Shown here: positions 1-9,058 of the stretch, one piece after another
Layout of the letters: every line of letters begins with the position of its first letter
Numbering within the stretch: the stretch's first letter is position 1
NCBI RefSeq assembly: GCF_019970065.1
Contig: NZ_JAHXYH010000001.1
Coordinates: 124,001 to 188,000, forward strand
DNA length: 64,000 nt
From: Chryseobacterium sp. OSA05B
GTDB taxonomy: Bacteria > Bacteroidota > Bacteroidia > Flavobacteriales > Weeksellaceae
Direction of reading: 5' to 3'
Position numbers and translations under genes: made by a program
The notes under the pieces: model-generated
Told to the model about the DNA's origin: nothing
The model's database searches: none
The model's input: only the letters and a program-made list of their open reading frames with translations

Positions 1-1
1 T

Positions 2-1114
2 ACCTTTTACTATGCTGACTGGTATTTGAATGATGTAAAAAAGAATTTAATCGCTGCAGGTTATGAGGTTAGTAATATAGAAGAGAATGAATACAATCAT
101 TTAACTTTAGCAGAATTCATCTTAAAAAATAAAGAAATAGGAAGTTTTAATTTAAGTACTAAAATTCATGAATACATTAGATTGGCTTTGCATCGAAAGA
201 AAAAAATCGATATATCAAGTATCTCATTGTTATGGACTAAATATTACAACAGGAAAGATTATACATTTTATGGTTTGCCAAAAGCATTTAAAGCACTTAA
301 TAAGAATAATTATTTGACATTGGATGAATGCATTAATATCATTACAAAAATCCAAGATATTTCAGAGAAAGGTTATAGACATTTGCTAGGGGAGTTTATT
401 GAATTGTATGAGCCATCTGAAATAATGATGTGTCTAGAAAAGTTCAACCTGAATCAACTTTCATTACAATGGTTCATGCTTCCGACAAATTACATTAATA
501 TTTTTTCCGACAAAATGTATAATTTCGCTATAAGAGGTTTACTACAAGAGAATAGAAGCGGATCAGTTGATATTGATGATATAAGAAACGGATTATTATC
601 TAACAAATTTAAAAATATTGAATTACAATTTAGTATTTCAAAAACTAAAGTAAGGGTTGAAAAATCGGATGACATTATTACAAAGCTTCAAGGTTCTAAA
701 ATTTTACTTGATGTATATGTTGAAAGGGGAAAAGATAGGTATGACAAAACAAGTGAGCAACGATTTAACGAAGGATATATATATGAGGGTGATTTTGATT
801 TGATTAAAGAAAAAAAAGTAACGCCTTCGGAAGCGGCTATGCTAGCTGATAGTAATTCATCATCTTTAGTTTTTACTGACCTATTCGAGATATTTGATAA
901 AGATGAAGTAGCTAGTAATTTTACTGAAATATTATATAATGCAATAATTGGAAAAACTTGGAGGGGAGAATATAGCTATCTACTCTATTATACCTCTGGA
1001 CATGTTTTGTATATGATTGATAAGTATCGTAACAATGAGGAATTTGATGATGCTGTAAAAAGTTTTAAAAAATTCACTCAATTATCTTTAATCGAAATCA
1101 ATTGGTCTCAGTAA
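2..1114 (+). CDS. C-terminal part of an unrecognised protein (5' end outside window)
   Basis: The reading frame is open from the first complete codon of the window to a TAA at 1112-1114, with no stop upstream of the possible TTG start at 26. This is therefore probably the C-terminal 370 or so residues of a longer protein. The visible part is mostly alpha-helical and rich in Lys, Asn, Ile and Tyr. It has no signal peptide, membrane segment or nucleotide-binding motif that I can identify. It lies 430 bp upstream of the Gabija-like genes on the same strand and has the same A+T-rich composition, so it may belong to the same defence island, perhaps as the tail of a large ATPase or sensor protein. 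That is inference from position only, and no family is assigned. Confidence 0.6.
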   Translation, partial: TFYYADWYLNDVKKNLIAAGYEVSNIEENEYNHLTLAEFILKNKEIGSFNLSTKIHEYIRLALHRKKKIDISSISLLWTKYYNRKDYTFYGLPKAFKALNKNNYLTLDECINIITKIQDISEKGYRHLLGEFIELYEPSEIMMCLEKFNLNQLSLQWFMLPTNYINIFSDKMYNFAIRGLLQENRSGSVDIDDIRNGLLSNKFKNIELQFSISKTKVRVEKSDDIITKLQGSKILLDVYVERGKDRYDKTSEQRFNEGYIYEGDFDLIKEKKVTPSEAAMLADSNSSSLVFTDLFEIFDKDEVASNFTEILYNAIIGKTWRGEYSYLLYYTSGHVLYMIDKYRNNEEFDDAVKSFKKFTQLSLIEINWSQ

Positions 1115-1546
1115 GCCTCAGTTTGGCCAAAAAAACACATTTTAGAAATTACTGTTATAATTATATTAAAAGTAAAATTTTTATTCATAAGAATAATTCT
1201 ATTTCAAAAAATAATTATAATTTTAGATAATAACCATTGAAGAGTCATCATGTTAATTATTAGGAATTTAGAATGCGAAAGCTTTTTGGATGCAGAAACA
1301 AATTGCGTTAATATTAGATCTACAATAAATCAGGGAATACCAAACGATTTGGTAATTGAGTGTTTCATGGAATATAGGTATATAACAAAATTTCCCTTAG
1401 GAACAAAATTTATTACTAATGTCCCTTTTTCAACATTTTATCAATAAAATACAATAGTTAAATGTATTATCAAACTACAAACTATTGAAATCAGATTATT
1501 TACTAAGAAAGAGAAATATCCATTTCATTAAACACTACCCTATTAA
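1115..1546. other. A+T-rich intergenic stretch, possible promoter region of gajA
   Basis: There is no convincing gene here. A 65-codon open frame at 1250-1447 (+) starts with ATG but has no recognisable domain and no upstream signal, so I do not call it. The stretch most likely holds the promoter of the gajA-gajB unit, although I could not find a clean TTTG/TAnnTTTG pair. Confidence 0.4.
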
Positions 1547-3550
1547 ATGTATATCAAGCACCTATCAATCAAAAGATTTCGTTCTATCAAGGAACTAAAT
1601 ATATCTTTCAACAAAGAAGTAAATGTCATTATTGGTCCTAACAACGCTGGAAAAACCGCAATTATTGATGCTTTGAGAATTTGTTTAGGATTAGGAAGTC
1701 AAATCAGAGAAATTGGGATAAAAAATGATGAGGATTTCTATTTAGATACATCTAACCCAGATTACATATTGGAGCCAATTGAATTTCAGTTAATCTTTGA
1801 AATTGAATGTGCAGAAGACCGTCAGTACTTTACTAGTTTGTTATGGCAAAATCCTGATATTCCAGAAGAAGTCGACTTAAGATTAAATTTAACCTATTGG
1901 CTAGAGCCTAACGCAAATGGAAAACGTTTAAAATGGTCACATTGGGGAGGTGAATCAAGTACTCTAGATTCAAATGAGCTACAGTTGTTGTATTATACTT
2001 ATTTGGCCCCATTGAGAAATGCTGAATATGAGCTTCGTCCTTATTCAAAAGACAATAAAGTATCTTCTTTATTCAGAGAAATGTCGAAATATTCAAAGAC
2101 CCAAATCGTAGAAGGTAATCCATCAACAATTGACCAAATCCTAGACGATGACCATAAAGTTGCTTTAGCTACAAAACTTGAAAATGTAGTGAATGATGAT
2201 GAGTGGTCTGGTTTAATTAAATCAGGAGAAAATTTAGTAAACAAGCATTTGGAGAAATCTGATATAGCAAACAAGAATCCAAAAGTTAAAATTGGACTGA
2301 CTAACTTCAAGTATAATAATATCGTCAAAGGAGTTGTAACTAGTAAACAGATTTACTCAGATTCCATTGTTGCTGCGGACTTGACTAAACAAAGATATTT
2401 TGATATATCTCAAAATGGATTGGGAGAAAACAACATAATTTTTTCTGCAACAGTTTTTGGCGATATTGAAAATAGAAGGATAGAAAAGAAAGAGCATTAT
2501 TATGCAATGCTTATTGAGGAACCTGAAGCACATCTTCATCCTCAAAGACAAAATACATTCTTTACTTATCTCAATGAATTAAAGGATTTTGGAGTCCAAA
2601 TCTTTATGACATGTCATTCACCTACAATAACTGCCAAAACATCTATCCAAAATCTTCATGTTCTTCAAAATCTAAATCATGAAGTAAAAGTGGTTAGTGT
2701 AAAAAATATAAATTTAGAACCTAAGAACACTAGTTATCTGGGAAAGTTTCTCGATGTCACTAAATCACAATTATTCTTTTCAAATGGAACCATATTAGTC
2801 GAAGGAATTTCTGAAGCACTCTTACTTCCTATTCTTTCAAAGAGAATGACACCGCCTGGAAAATATAGTATCGAAAAAAATGGCATTGAATTAGTCAATA
2901 TTGACGGGGTTGCGTTCGAACCTTTTGCCAAACTATATAATCCAGATGATGAGGATAAGCGGCTTGCTACAAGATGTCTTATTATTACAGACGATGACAG
3001 AGGAATTATATCAGCAATTGATTTCCAATCTGTCGAAGAGGGAATAGATAAAATTACTTCTAAAGCAATTATTAAGCATCTTCAAACTCTCGATTTATTA
3101 GATTCAACTAATAGAATTATACTTGGTACTAACCTTTCTGAAATGGAGGTGCCAGGGCTGGAGACAAAAATGACTTTTATTAGAGCTCAAATAGAAGCTA
3201 AAATAAACAATCCATCAGCAAGAGCAATCAAAGCCACCGGGTTTGAAAAAAACAATCTCAAAACAGTAACTGCTGAGATTACTTTTGAATACGAATTAAT
3301 GATTTCTGGAAACAATATTAATCTCATATCGAGCCTCTATGCCTCTATGCATACTGGTACGACATTCTTGAATTCAACTCATTCGAAAGAAGAACGTGCA
3401 AGAGAGATTCTTATTCTCTTAAATAATTTTAAGGATAAATCTGAATTGGCTCAGCAAATTGCATACAATATTGAGTTTGAACCCGATTGGAATGGGTTTG
3501 TAGCTCCTCAATATATTATTGATGGAATAACTTGGTTGATAGATGGATAA
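1547..3550 (+). CDS. gajA: Gabija-like GajA: OLD-family ATPase with TOPRIM nuclease domain
   Basis: This 667-aa protein has the two-part layout of class 2 OLD nucleases. The N-terminal ABC-type ATPase has Walker A GPNNAGKT at residues 30-37 and an EEPEAHLHP signature/Walker B block near residues 324-332. The C-terminal TOPRIM domain has the conserved glutamate in LVEGISEA (E419) and the acidic triad DDDR at 482-485. In Gabija, GajA is a sequence-specific DNA-nicking endonuclease restrained by nucleotides and released during phage infection. It is somewhat longer than the roughly 580-aa Bacillus reference protein. It overlaps the next gene, a UvrD-like helicase, by 8 bp, which is the defining Gabija arrangement. 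The start is the ATG opening the MYIKHLSIKRFRSI strand typical of OLD/RecF-like ATPases. Activity is inferred from the family. Confidence 0.9.
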   Translation: MYIKHLSIKRFRSIKELNISFNKEVNVIIGPNNAGKTAIIDALRICLGLGSQIREIGIKNDEDFYLDTSNPDYILEPIEFQLIFEIECAEDRQYFTSLLWQNPDIPEEVDLRLNLTYWLEPNANGKRLKWSHWGGESSTLDSNELQLLYYTYLAPLRNAEYELRPYSKDNKVSSLFREMSKYSKTQIVEGNPSTIDQILDDDHKVALATKLENVVNDDEWSGLIKSGENLVNKHLEKSDIANKNPKVKIGLTNFKYNNIVKGVVTSKQIYSDSIVAADLTKQRYFDISQNGLGENNIIFSATVFGDIENRRIEKKEHYYAMLIEEPEAHLHPQRQNTFFTYLNELKDFGVQIFMTCHSPTITAKTSIQNLHVLQNLNHEVKVVSVKNINLEPKNTSYLGKFLDVTKSQLFFSNGTILVEGISEALLLPILSKRMTPPGKYSIEKNGIELVNIDGVAFEPFAKLYNPDDEDKRLATRCLIITDDDRGIISAIDFQSVEEGIDKITSKAIIKHLQTLDLLDSTNRIILGTNLSEMEVPGLETKMTFIRAQIEAKINNPSARAIKATGFEKNNLKTVTAEITFEYELMISGNNINLISSLYASMHTGTTFLNSTHSKEERAREILILLNNFKDKSELAQQIAYNIEFEPDWNGFVAPQYIIDGITWLIDG

Positions 3551-5348
3551 GGTAGCTGAGATTTTATCTAACTTATCTGAGGAGCAAAAGCAAATTGCTC
3601 AATTTGATAAAGGACTTTGTGTTGTTCGAGCATGCCCGGGTAGTGGTAAAACATATTCTGTAGCGTCGAGAATTGCATTATTATTTGCTAAAAATCACTT
3701 TAGCAAAAAAGGAATCGCTGCATTATCATTTACGAACGTTGCTGTTGACGAAATCAGAGAAAAACTATCCGATAATTTCTCACTTAATGGAATTAGCCAC
3801 CCTCATTTTATAGGAACCTTAGATAGCTTCATCAATCAATTCATATTCCTGCCTTTTGGACATTTAATTATGGAATGTCCCAATCGGCCGGAACTGGTTG
3901 GTGAGCCACATTCTACATGGAGTATCAAAAAATATCCTCAAGATTATGCTCAATATTTTGATAAAACAACTTTCGATATAAATGATAAATTAATTCAACG
4001 TGCACCTGCCCAGTCCTTTCATTTTCTGTGGAAATATTATAACATCTCAGGTGCTATCAATGGTAATATTCAAAACATTATTAACTCAAAATTGGAGTTT
4101 TTCAAAAAGGGCTATGCAACTCAAGCGGATGCTAATTACCTTTCCTTAAAAATATTAATGAAGTATCCGAAAATAGCAGAGTCAATAGCAAAGAAATTTG
4201 AATATTTTATAATTGACGAGGCTCAGGATACTGATGAAATTTTAATGGCAATAATCGATATTTTTAATTCAAAAGGAGCTGAAAACATTATGTTGATTGG
4301 TGACAGAGATCAAGCTATTTTTGAATGGAACAATGCTAAACCCCACCTTTTTGATGAAAAGTATGTTGCATGGAACAAAATTGAATTGATCGAGAACAGA
4401 AGAAGTTCTCAATTAATATGTGACTTTACTAAATATCTATCTTCGTTCAATTCTACAGTCGCAATTACACCCGGAATTCTTGATTTTAGATTTAAGCCTT
4501 TAGTTAATGGTTACTTAAAAGAGAAGAAAGCATCCCAAAAAGATCCTTCTGTAGTTACCATTGAAGAAAGCATAGCTTCTTTTAACAGTGTTTTAGAAAC
4601 TTTCTTAAAACAATGCACGGAGAACGGCATTGAAATTTCGCAAAAAAATGTTGCAGTGCTATATCGTGGCAAAGCCAAAGTAAATTTTCTCGGATTGACT
4701 CCTGTTCATTACGAAAATAGTATGGATTGCTGGGAACCAAGAAATCTCTTTGTAAAAACAATTATTAGAGGTAAGCTCTTATACGATTCAGGGCTTTTTG
4801 TAAAAGGCTACAAACTCATGGAGAGAGGTTTGATAGAATACAAAAGGCAAAATGACACAAATAGTCTTATTGTTAATAATGAATACGTGCAAACAATTAT
4901 TAGTGAAAAAGGGTTTATGACATATCGGAAAGGAATTCATCATGTGATGGATAAGCTACCAACAACAAAAGACAAAACTATTTCAGCATGGATAAAGGAA
5001 GCAAATCGTAATTTGAGAAAACCATTCGTCATCAAGACTGGAACTGGACAAGATTTAATTTCAGAATATTTCGGTGAAACAGATACGAATGTTCAACCAT
5101 TTGAATTTTATCATGGTACAATTCACTCGGTTAAAGGAAGGTCATTTGATGCAGTTCTTATTCTACTATCTAAAAAATCAGGTTTTAATTACGCTACCAT
5201 GCTAAAAAAAGATAAAAGTGCCCTGAGCGAAAAAGAACAGGAAGAATTGAGAATTATCTATGTTGGAATGACAAGACCAAGGAAGATACTCCAATTAGCT
5301 GTCCCCACAGATGATGTTGACCACTGGACCTCCAAATTCAATGTTTAA
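3543..5348 (+). CDS. gajB: Gabija-like GajB: UvrD/Rep-family helicase
   Basis: This 601-aa superfamily 1 helicase has Walker A GSGKT (residues 33-37), motif Ia (ALSFTNVAVDEI), a DEAQD Walker B (225-229), GDRDQAIFEW (motif III), IHSVKG (motif V region) and YVGMTRPRK (motif VI, usually YVAMTRAR) near the C-terminus. The helicase motifs are therefore complete. It starts inside the 3' end of gajA, so the two are co-transcribed and probably translationally coupled. In Gabija, GajB binds GajA and is activated by DNA termini, and the complex depletes nucleotides or degrades invading DNA. It is longer than the Bacillus GajB (about 500 aa), with extra sequence between the helicase lobes. A terminator about 330 bp downstream closes the unit. 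Confidence 0.9.
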   Translation: MDKVAEILSNLSEEQKQIAQFDKGLCVVRACPGSGKTYSVASRIALLFAKNHFSKKGIAALSFTNVAVDEIREKLSDNFSLNGISHPHFIGTLDSFINQFIFLPFGHLIMECPNRPELVGEPHSTWSIKKYPQDYAQYFDKTTFDINDKLIQRAPAQSFHFLWKYYNISGAINGNIQNIINSKLEFFKKGYATQADANYLSLKILMKYPKIAESIAKKFEYFIIDEAQDTDEILMAIIDIFNSKGAENIMLIGDRDQAIFEWNNAKPHLFDEKYVAWNKIELIENRRSSQLICDFTKYLSSFNSTVAITPGILDFRFKPLVNGYLKEKKASQKDPSVVTIEESIASFNSVLETFLKQCTENGIEISQKNVAVLYRGKAKVNFLGLTPVHYENSMDCWEPRNLFVKTIIRGKLLYDSGLFVKGYKLMERGLIEYKRQNDTNSLIVNNEYVQTIISEKGFMTYRKGIHHVMDKLPTTKDKTISAWIKEANRNLRKPFVIKTGTGQDLISEYFGETDTNVQPFEFYHGTIHSVKGRSFDAVLILLSKKSGFNYATMLKKDKSALSEKEQEELRIIYVGMTRPRKILQLAVPTDDVDHWTSKFNV

Positions 5349-5678
5349 AATCTATGATTGAAGTAACTATGACGAGTACAAAAAATATGTAAAATTCTTA
5401 TTATGAAATTTTTAGCATCAAAAAACACACCCTTACATTTTATTACCATAAACAAACAATATTTTATCAATCGTTAAGATGTAAAACAATTATTCCAGCA
5501 AATCAAACTGACTTATAAGACAAAATCTTCCGGAAATGTGTTTGAAGAGCATCTTTTTAAGTTTATACGTAAAGACAATATTTATATACTACTTATTTTC
5601 AACCACATAACTCTAAAACATTTTCTATATCAGCAAAAAAAGAGTTTGGATAGCGTCCTGTCAAGTTCACAAACAGCC
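5349..5678. other. Non-coding stretch downstream of gajB
   Basis: No open frame with recognisable content and no clear repeat was seen between the gajB stop and the terminator hairpin. Confidence 0.4.
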
Positions 5679-5716
5679 AAATAGCGCCAACTGAAGAAAG
5701 TTAGTGCTATTTTTTT
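5679..5716 (+). terminator. Rho-independent terminator after the Gabija-like unit
   Basis: Arms of 14 nt at 5679-5692 (AAATAGCGCCAACT) and 5699-5712 pair with one G-T wobble and one mismatch around a 6-nt loop. The T run extends to 5716. It is the first good stop signal downstream of gajB. Confidence 0.7.
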
Positions 5717-5804
5717 CCTGAATATCAGACTTATCAATTCGTTAGATGATATACTGTAAATCAGTGATATTTCTAAAATTAATTTGTCCCTTTAACATTA
5801 CATA

Positions 5805-5840
5805 CAAAACAAGAAAAGCGAATCACAATTTGATTCACTT
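5805..5840 (-). terminator. Probable terminator of the HxlR-family gene
   Basis: Arms of 10 nt at 5816-5825 and 5831-5840 (AAGCGAATCA / TGATTCACTT, one mismatch) flank a 5-nt loop. Read on the minus strand the hairpin is followed by a T-rich run. It lies 45 bp beyond the stop codon of the regulator gene. Confidence 0.55.
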
Positions 5841-5884
5841 TATCACCAATTTATAGAATCGGATACAATCCCGGAATACCCATC

Positions 5885-6250
5885 TCAATCATTCTCCCCC
5901 ATTCTGTTTAAAATTACTCTTCTCAGCCTATCTTCATTCTCATCACCCCAGTACCCTAATGCGGAAATTACCGGAATTAAGGTCTTGCCAAAATCTGTGA
6001 GAGAATATTCAACTTTTGGCGGAACAACCGGATAAATTTTCTTTGTCACAAGCTCGTGCTCTTCAAGTTCTTTCAATTGGATATTTAAAACCCGTCTTGA
6101 AGCATCCGGAATTTTACGCTGCAATTCGCTTGGACGCAGATGTCCTTCATTGATAAACCATAGTAGACGGATTTTCCATTTTCCATAAAGGACTTCACCA
6201 ATAAGGTCGAGACCGCAGTTTAAATTTAAAGGTATTTTTCTCTCGTGCAT
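5885..6250 (-). CDS. HxlR-family winged-helix transcriptional regulator
   Basis: This 121-aa protein matches HxlR/YodB-type regulators in length and sequence. GKWKIRLLWFI is the start of the winged helix. RPSELQRKIPDASRRVLNIQ (helix-turn-helix) and VEYSLTDFGKTLIPVI (wing and C-terminal helix) follow. The start is taken at the ATG at 6250 (MHERKIPLNLN) because the 20 residues encoded upstream do not fit the family. Members often sense electrophiles or oxidants through cysteines, and one Cys lies near the N-terminus (LNCGLDL), a common sensing position. It is divergent from an SDR oxidoreductase gene, the usual arrangement in which the regulator represses both itself and its neighbour. Confidence 0.88.
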   Translation of the reverse strand: MHERKIPLNLNCGLDLIGEVLYGKWKIRLLWFINEGHLRPSELQRKIPDASRRVLNIQLKELEEHELVTKKIYPVVPPKVEYSLTDFGKTLIPVISALGYWGDENEDRLRRVILNRMGEND

Positions 6251-6373
6251 AGACAAATTTAGTCCAATGTACCAAATTATACAATAGGGGAAAAAATTAT
6301 CCCTATGCAATTCGGTTTTCCGTTATTGCCTGAAAGAGTGATACTTCAGAAATTTGCATCAAAGAATTAAACA
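6251..6373. promoter_or_regulatory. Divergent promoter region with candidate HxlR operator
   Basis: The 123-bp gap between the divergent regulator and SDR genes contains an inverted repeat, ATAGGG (6284-6289) and CCCTAT (6301-6306), with an A/T spacer. Its size and placement suit a dimeric winged-helix repressor. The binding partner is inferred from position only. Confidence 0.45.
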
Positions 6374-7168
6374 ATGGAAAATCAATTTAATTACAACAAT
6401 GAACTTCAAGGTAAAATTGCCCTGGTAACCGGAGGTACGAAAGGAACTGGGAAAGCAATTTCAGAGAGGCTGTTACAAGCTGGCGCAACGGTTATTATCA
6501 CCGCAAGAAACTCACCTGAAAAAGAAAACAGCAATCTTCATTTTATTTCAGCTGATTTAAGTGAGACAGAAGGAGCTCAAAAAGTAATCAGCGAAGTGCT
6601 GTCTAATTACGGCAGGCTGGACATTCTTATAAACAATCTTGGCTCTTCATCAACGCCCGCAGGTGGCTTTACCGTATTATCTGATGAAGATTGGGAATCA
6701 ACCCTACGGGCTAATCTGCTTGCTCCTGTTCGACTGGACAGGGGATTTTTACCCCAAATGATAGACCGAAAAACAGGTGTTATTATTCACATCGCTTCAA
6801 TTCAGGGCAAATTGCCTTTGTACGATTCTACTTTGCCGTATGCAGCTGCAAAAGCAGGATTAATTAATTACAGCAAAAGTTTATCTAATGAAGTTACGCC
6901 AAAAGGGGTTCGTGTGCTTACTGTTTCGCCGGGATGGATAAAAACAACGGCAACAGGTGCTTTTCTGGAAAGGATCGCCAAAGGTTCAAATACTTCTGTG
7001 GAAGAGGCTCAAAAAAGTGTTATGGATGCACTTGGCGGAATACCTTATGGCAGACCTGCCGAACCACAAGAAGTCGCTGAATTAGTAGGGTTTCTTGTTT
7101 CACCAAGAGCTAATTATTTAACCGGAACTGAATTTGTAATCGATGGGGGCACTGTGCCAACCATTTAA
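6374..7168 (+). CDS. SDR-family NAD(P)-dependent oxidoreductase
   Basis: This 264-aa classical short-chain dehydrogenase/reductase has the Rossmann glycine motif TGGTKGTG, the NNLG motif, a catalytic serine in HIASIQG and the YAAAK catalytic Tyr-Lys pair. The C-terminal GGxxPYGRPAEPQEVA and TGTEFVIDGGT blocks are typical of the family. It probably reduces or oxidises a small carbonyl or alcohol substrate in the cytoplasm, and the substrate cannot be read from the sequence. It is divergent from the HxlR regulator and 20 bp upstream of an NTF2-like protein, so the three probably form an inducible stress or detoxification unit. Confidence 0.92.
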   Translation: MENQFNYNNELQGKIALVTGGTKGTGKAISERLLQAGATVIITARNSPEKENSNLHFISADLSETEGAQKVISEVLSNYGRLDILINNLGSSSTPAGGFTVLSDEDWESTLRANLLAPVRLDRGFLPQMIDRKTGVIIHIASIQGKLPLYDSTLPYAAAKAGLINYSKSLSNEVTPKGVRVLTVSPGWIKTTATGAFLERIAKGSNTSVEEAQKSVMDALGGIPYGRPAEPQEVAELVGFLVSPRANYLTGTEFVIDGGTVPTI

Positions 7169-7188
7169 TAATCTTAAAATACAATACA

Positions 7189-7506
7189 ATGAATTTACCT
7201 AACATTATCTCAGAATTAGTAAAAGCGCAAAATGAATTTAACAGTTCATCGTATGCAAATTGTTTTACCGAAAATGCAGAGGTATCTGATGAAGGCAAAA
7301 CCCATAATGGAAAAGCTGAAATTGAAAACTGGATTGACAAAGCCAATAAAGAATACAAAGCCACTATGAAACCATTAAACTATAATGAAAATGAAAACAT
7401 CTTATCTGCGGAAGCTTCAGGAAATTTTCCGGGCAGTCCTATTGTTTTGAAATATCATTTTCAATTTTCTGACGGATATATTCAATCATTGACAATAACA
7501 GTGTAA
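7189..7506 (+). CDS. NTF2-like (SnoaL-type) small protein
   Basis: This 105-aa protein has an N-terminal helix, TENAEVSDEGKTHNGKAEIE (the strand-helix block of SnoaL-like folds), and C-terminal beta strands ending in YIQSLTITV. SnoaL/NTF2-like proteins are small alpha+beta cones that act as isomerases or ligand binders. The function of this one is unknown. It follows the SDR gene by 20 bp, so the two are very likely co-transcribed under the HxlR regulator. The next terminator is at 7623-7655. Confidence 0.8.
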   Translation: MNLPNIISELVKAQNEFNSSSYANCFTENAEVSDEGKTHNGKAEIENWIDKANKEYKATMKPLNYNENENILSAEASGNFPGSPIVLKYHFQFSDGYIQSLTITV

Positions 7507-7622
7507 TATTCTAATTGACAAAATTAATCAGAGTTGAGGTTTCCGTAGCCGCAGTTTAATCTGGCTCAATCGAACCCAATCATCTATAAAAGTGTTTGAA
7601 AATAATCTCTTCTTGGCTTAAT

Positions 7623-7655
7623 GAGACAACTATTTGATAGTTGTCTCTTTTTTTT
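7623..7655 (+). terminator. Strong rho-independent terminator after the SDR/NTF2-like unit
   Basis: A perfect 11-bp stem, GAGACAACTAT (7623-7633) with 7637-7647, has a 3-nt loop and is followed directly by eight T residues. Confidence 0.9.
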
Positions 7656-8072
7656 AATCCATAAAATTCTCTATATCAAAATTTTACAGTCTGCTATTGT
7701 AGGATTTCAATGTTTTCATATAAAATCACAGTCTCGCATAGATAATGTGATTTTTGAAATTATAAATTCTGCAAATTTAATCATATATAGTTCTCAAAAA
7801 CACAAATATCTATTTGGTCTTATTTTATATCTGCACAAACACCAAATACACATAACACACTGATTTACAATATACCAAATTTGTAAAACCAATAAAAATG
7901 CACATGAAACTTTCTGAATTCTTCCTGCATGAGGTTTGTATGGGCTCTGACATAATTATAATATTGTATCAAATGCTAAACAAACCTGAAAACTACACAA
8001 TTAACCAACCAATCATACATCAAAACATGGGTGAGTCCCATTCCGCTTACTTTTTAAAAACAGATAAAGCCT
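7656..8072. other. A+T-rich gap upstream of the paired HTH genes
   Basis: Open frames at 7621-7863 and 7898-8089 (+) exist, but the first runs through the terminator hairpin and the second overlaps the start of the next gene. Neither has a recognisable family. The stretch probably contains the promoter of the HTH genes. Confidence 0.35.
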
Positions 8073-8516
8073 ATGAATTCAAATTTTAGAAATATTCATA
8101 TTGGAAAATTTATACAATTACGCGTTAAAGAAAATAACATTGATTTAACACGGATATGCAACTTCATGAAATGTTCAGAAAATGAAATTACCGAAATGTA
8201 TTTGCAGGAAAACCTACCAACTGATACCTTACTGAGGTGGAGCAAACTTCTGGAATATGATTTCTTCAGGCTATATTCCCAACACCTGATATTATATGCT
8301 CCACCTTCGGCTTCTTTCAAAGAACAAACCTCATCAAAGCTCCCCCATTTCAGAAAGAACATTTATACGCGGGAAATGATAGACTTTATCCTGGAACAGA
8401 TAGAAACAGGAGAGAAAACCAAACGTCAGATTACCAGTGAATATGGAATTCCCTATTCAACTTTATGCAAATGGATTGCAAAACATAATCACGAGGTGCT
8501 AGCAATTGAAAATTAA
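8073..8516 (+). CDS. Small helix-turn-helix protein, transposase-like C-terminus
   Basis: This 147-aa protein has an N-terminal segment (HIGKFIQLRV...DLTRICNFMKCSE) that looks like a divergent HTH, then LLRWSKLLEYDFFRLYSQH and a C-terminal DNA-binding helix-turn-helix (KRQITSEYGIPYSTLCKWI). The latter resembles the DNA-recognition part of IS3-type OrfA transposase proteins. No catalytic DDE part follows. From memory, short proteins of this kind occur in many copies in Chryseobacterium and Elizabethkingia, often next to a second small HTH protein as here. They are probably domesticated DNA-binding proteins and not active transposases. The regulatory role is inference. Confidence 0.65.
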   Translation: MNSNFRNIHIGKFIQLRVKENNIDLTRICNFMKCSENEITEMYLQENLPTDTLLRWSKLLEYDFFRLYSQHLILYAPPSASFKEQTSSKLPHFRKNIYTREMIDFILEQIETGEKTKRQITSEYGIPYSTLCKWIAKHNHEVLAIEN

Positions 8517-8567
8517 AAACAAATATTCGCAGCCGGGAAACTTTATATAGAATTTTTAAATAATATC

Positions 8568-8894
8568 ATGAGAAATCAAAGTCAACCTAATTACAAACGG
8601 ATCTATTCGGACATCATTGATCAGAAATTTCCCCATAAAAAATTGGAATGCGAAAAGCTATTGAAAAAGAAAATGCTTTGTGCCGTGGATATTATTGAGC
8701 TCAATACAAGAATCTTTGGAGCTACTGATCAGGATATCAAAAAAGTCAATAAAAAACTGCGTTCCTACAACAGAACAGATATTCTACATGTCCTTGATTA
8801 TCAAAAAAATCATAAAATGAATAATATGCAAGTGGCCGAACATTTCGGATTGAGTAGAAATACCATGACCAAATGGCGAAGAATGTTCAAATAG
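8568..8894 (+). CDS. Small helix-turn-helix protein, partner of the preceding gene
   Basis: This 108-aa basic protein ends in MQVAEHFGLSRNTMTKWRRM, a clear helix-turn-helix of the transposase/Xre type. The N-terminal half contains YKRIYSDIIDQKFPHKK and conserved hydrophobic helices. It is 51 bp downstream of another short HTH protein, and no transposase catalytic gene or terminal inverted repeats surround the pair. I read the two as a co-transcribed pair of DNA-binding proteins of flavobacterial type. The targets are unknown. Confidence 0.6.
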   Translation: MRNQSQPNYKRIYSDIIDQKFPHKKLECEKLLKKKMLCAVDIIELNTRIFGATDQDIKKVNKKLRSYNRTDILHVLDYQKNHKMNNMQVAEHFGLSRNTMTKWRRMFK

Positions 8895-9058
8895 AACAAA
8901 AAAAACACCCTGAAAAACAACACATTAAACACAAAAAACATATGCACAATTCGGAATTTTACCTATCTCTGTCTTTTTCAATTCCCTTAATAGTGATAAA
9001 ATTGCGCATCATTAATTAAAGCAATTTAGGCTCTATTTAACTTAGAAAAGAGTATATC

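Noticed and set aside
1250..1447. 65-codon plus-strand open frame before gajA
   Set aside because: No family, no upstream signal, and length expected by chance in A+T-rich DNA.
7621..8089. Open frames at 7621-7863 and 7898-8089 on the plus strand
   Set aside because: The first runs through a strong terminator hairpin, and the second overlaps the start of the HTH gene. Neither has a recognisable domain.
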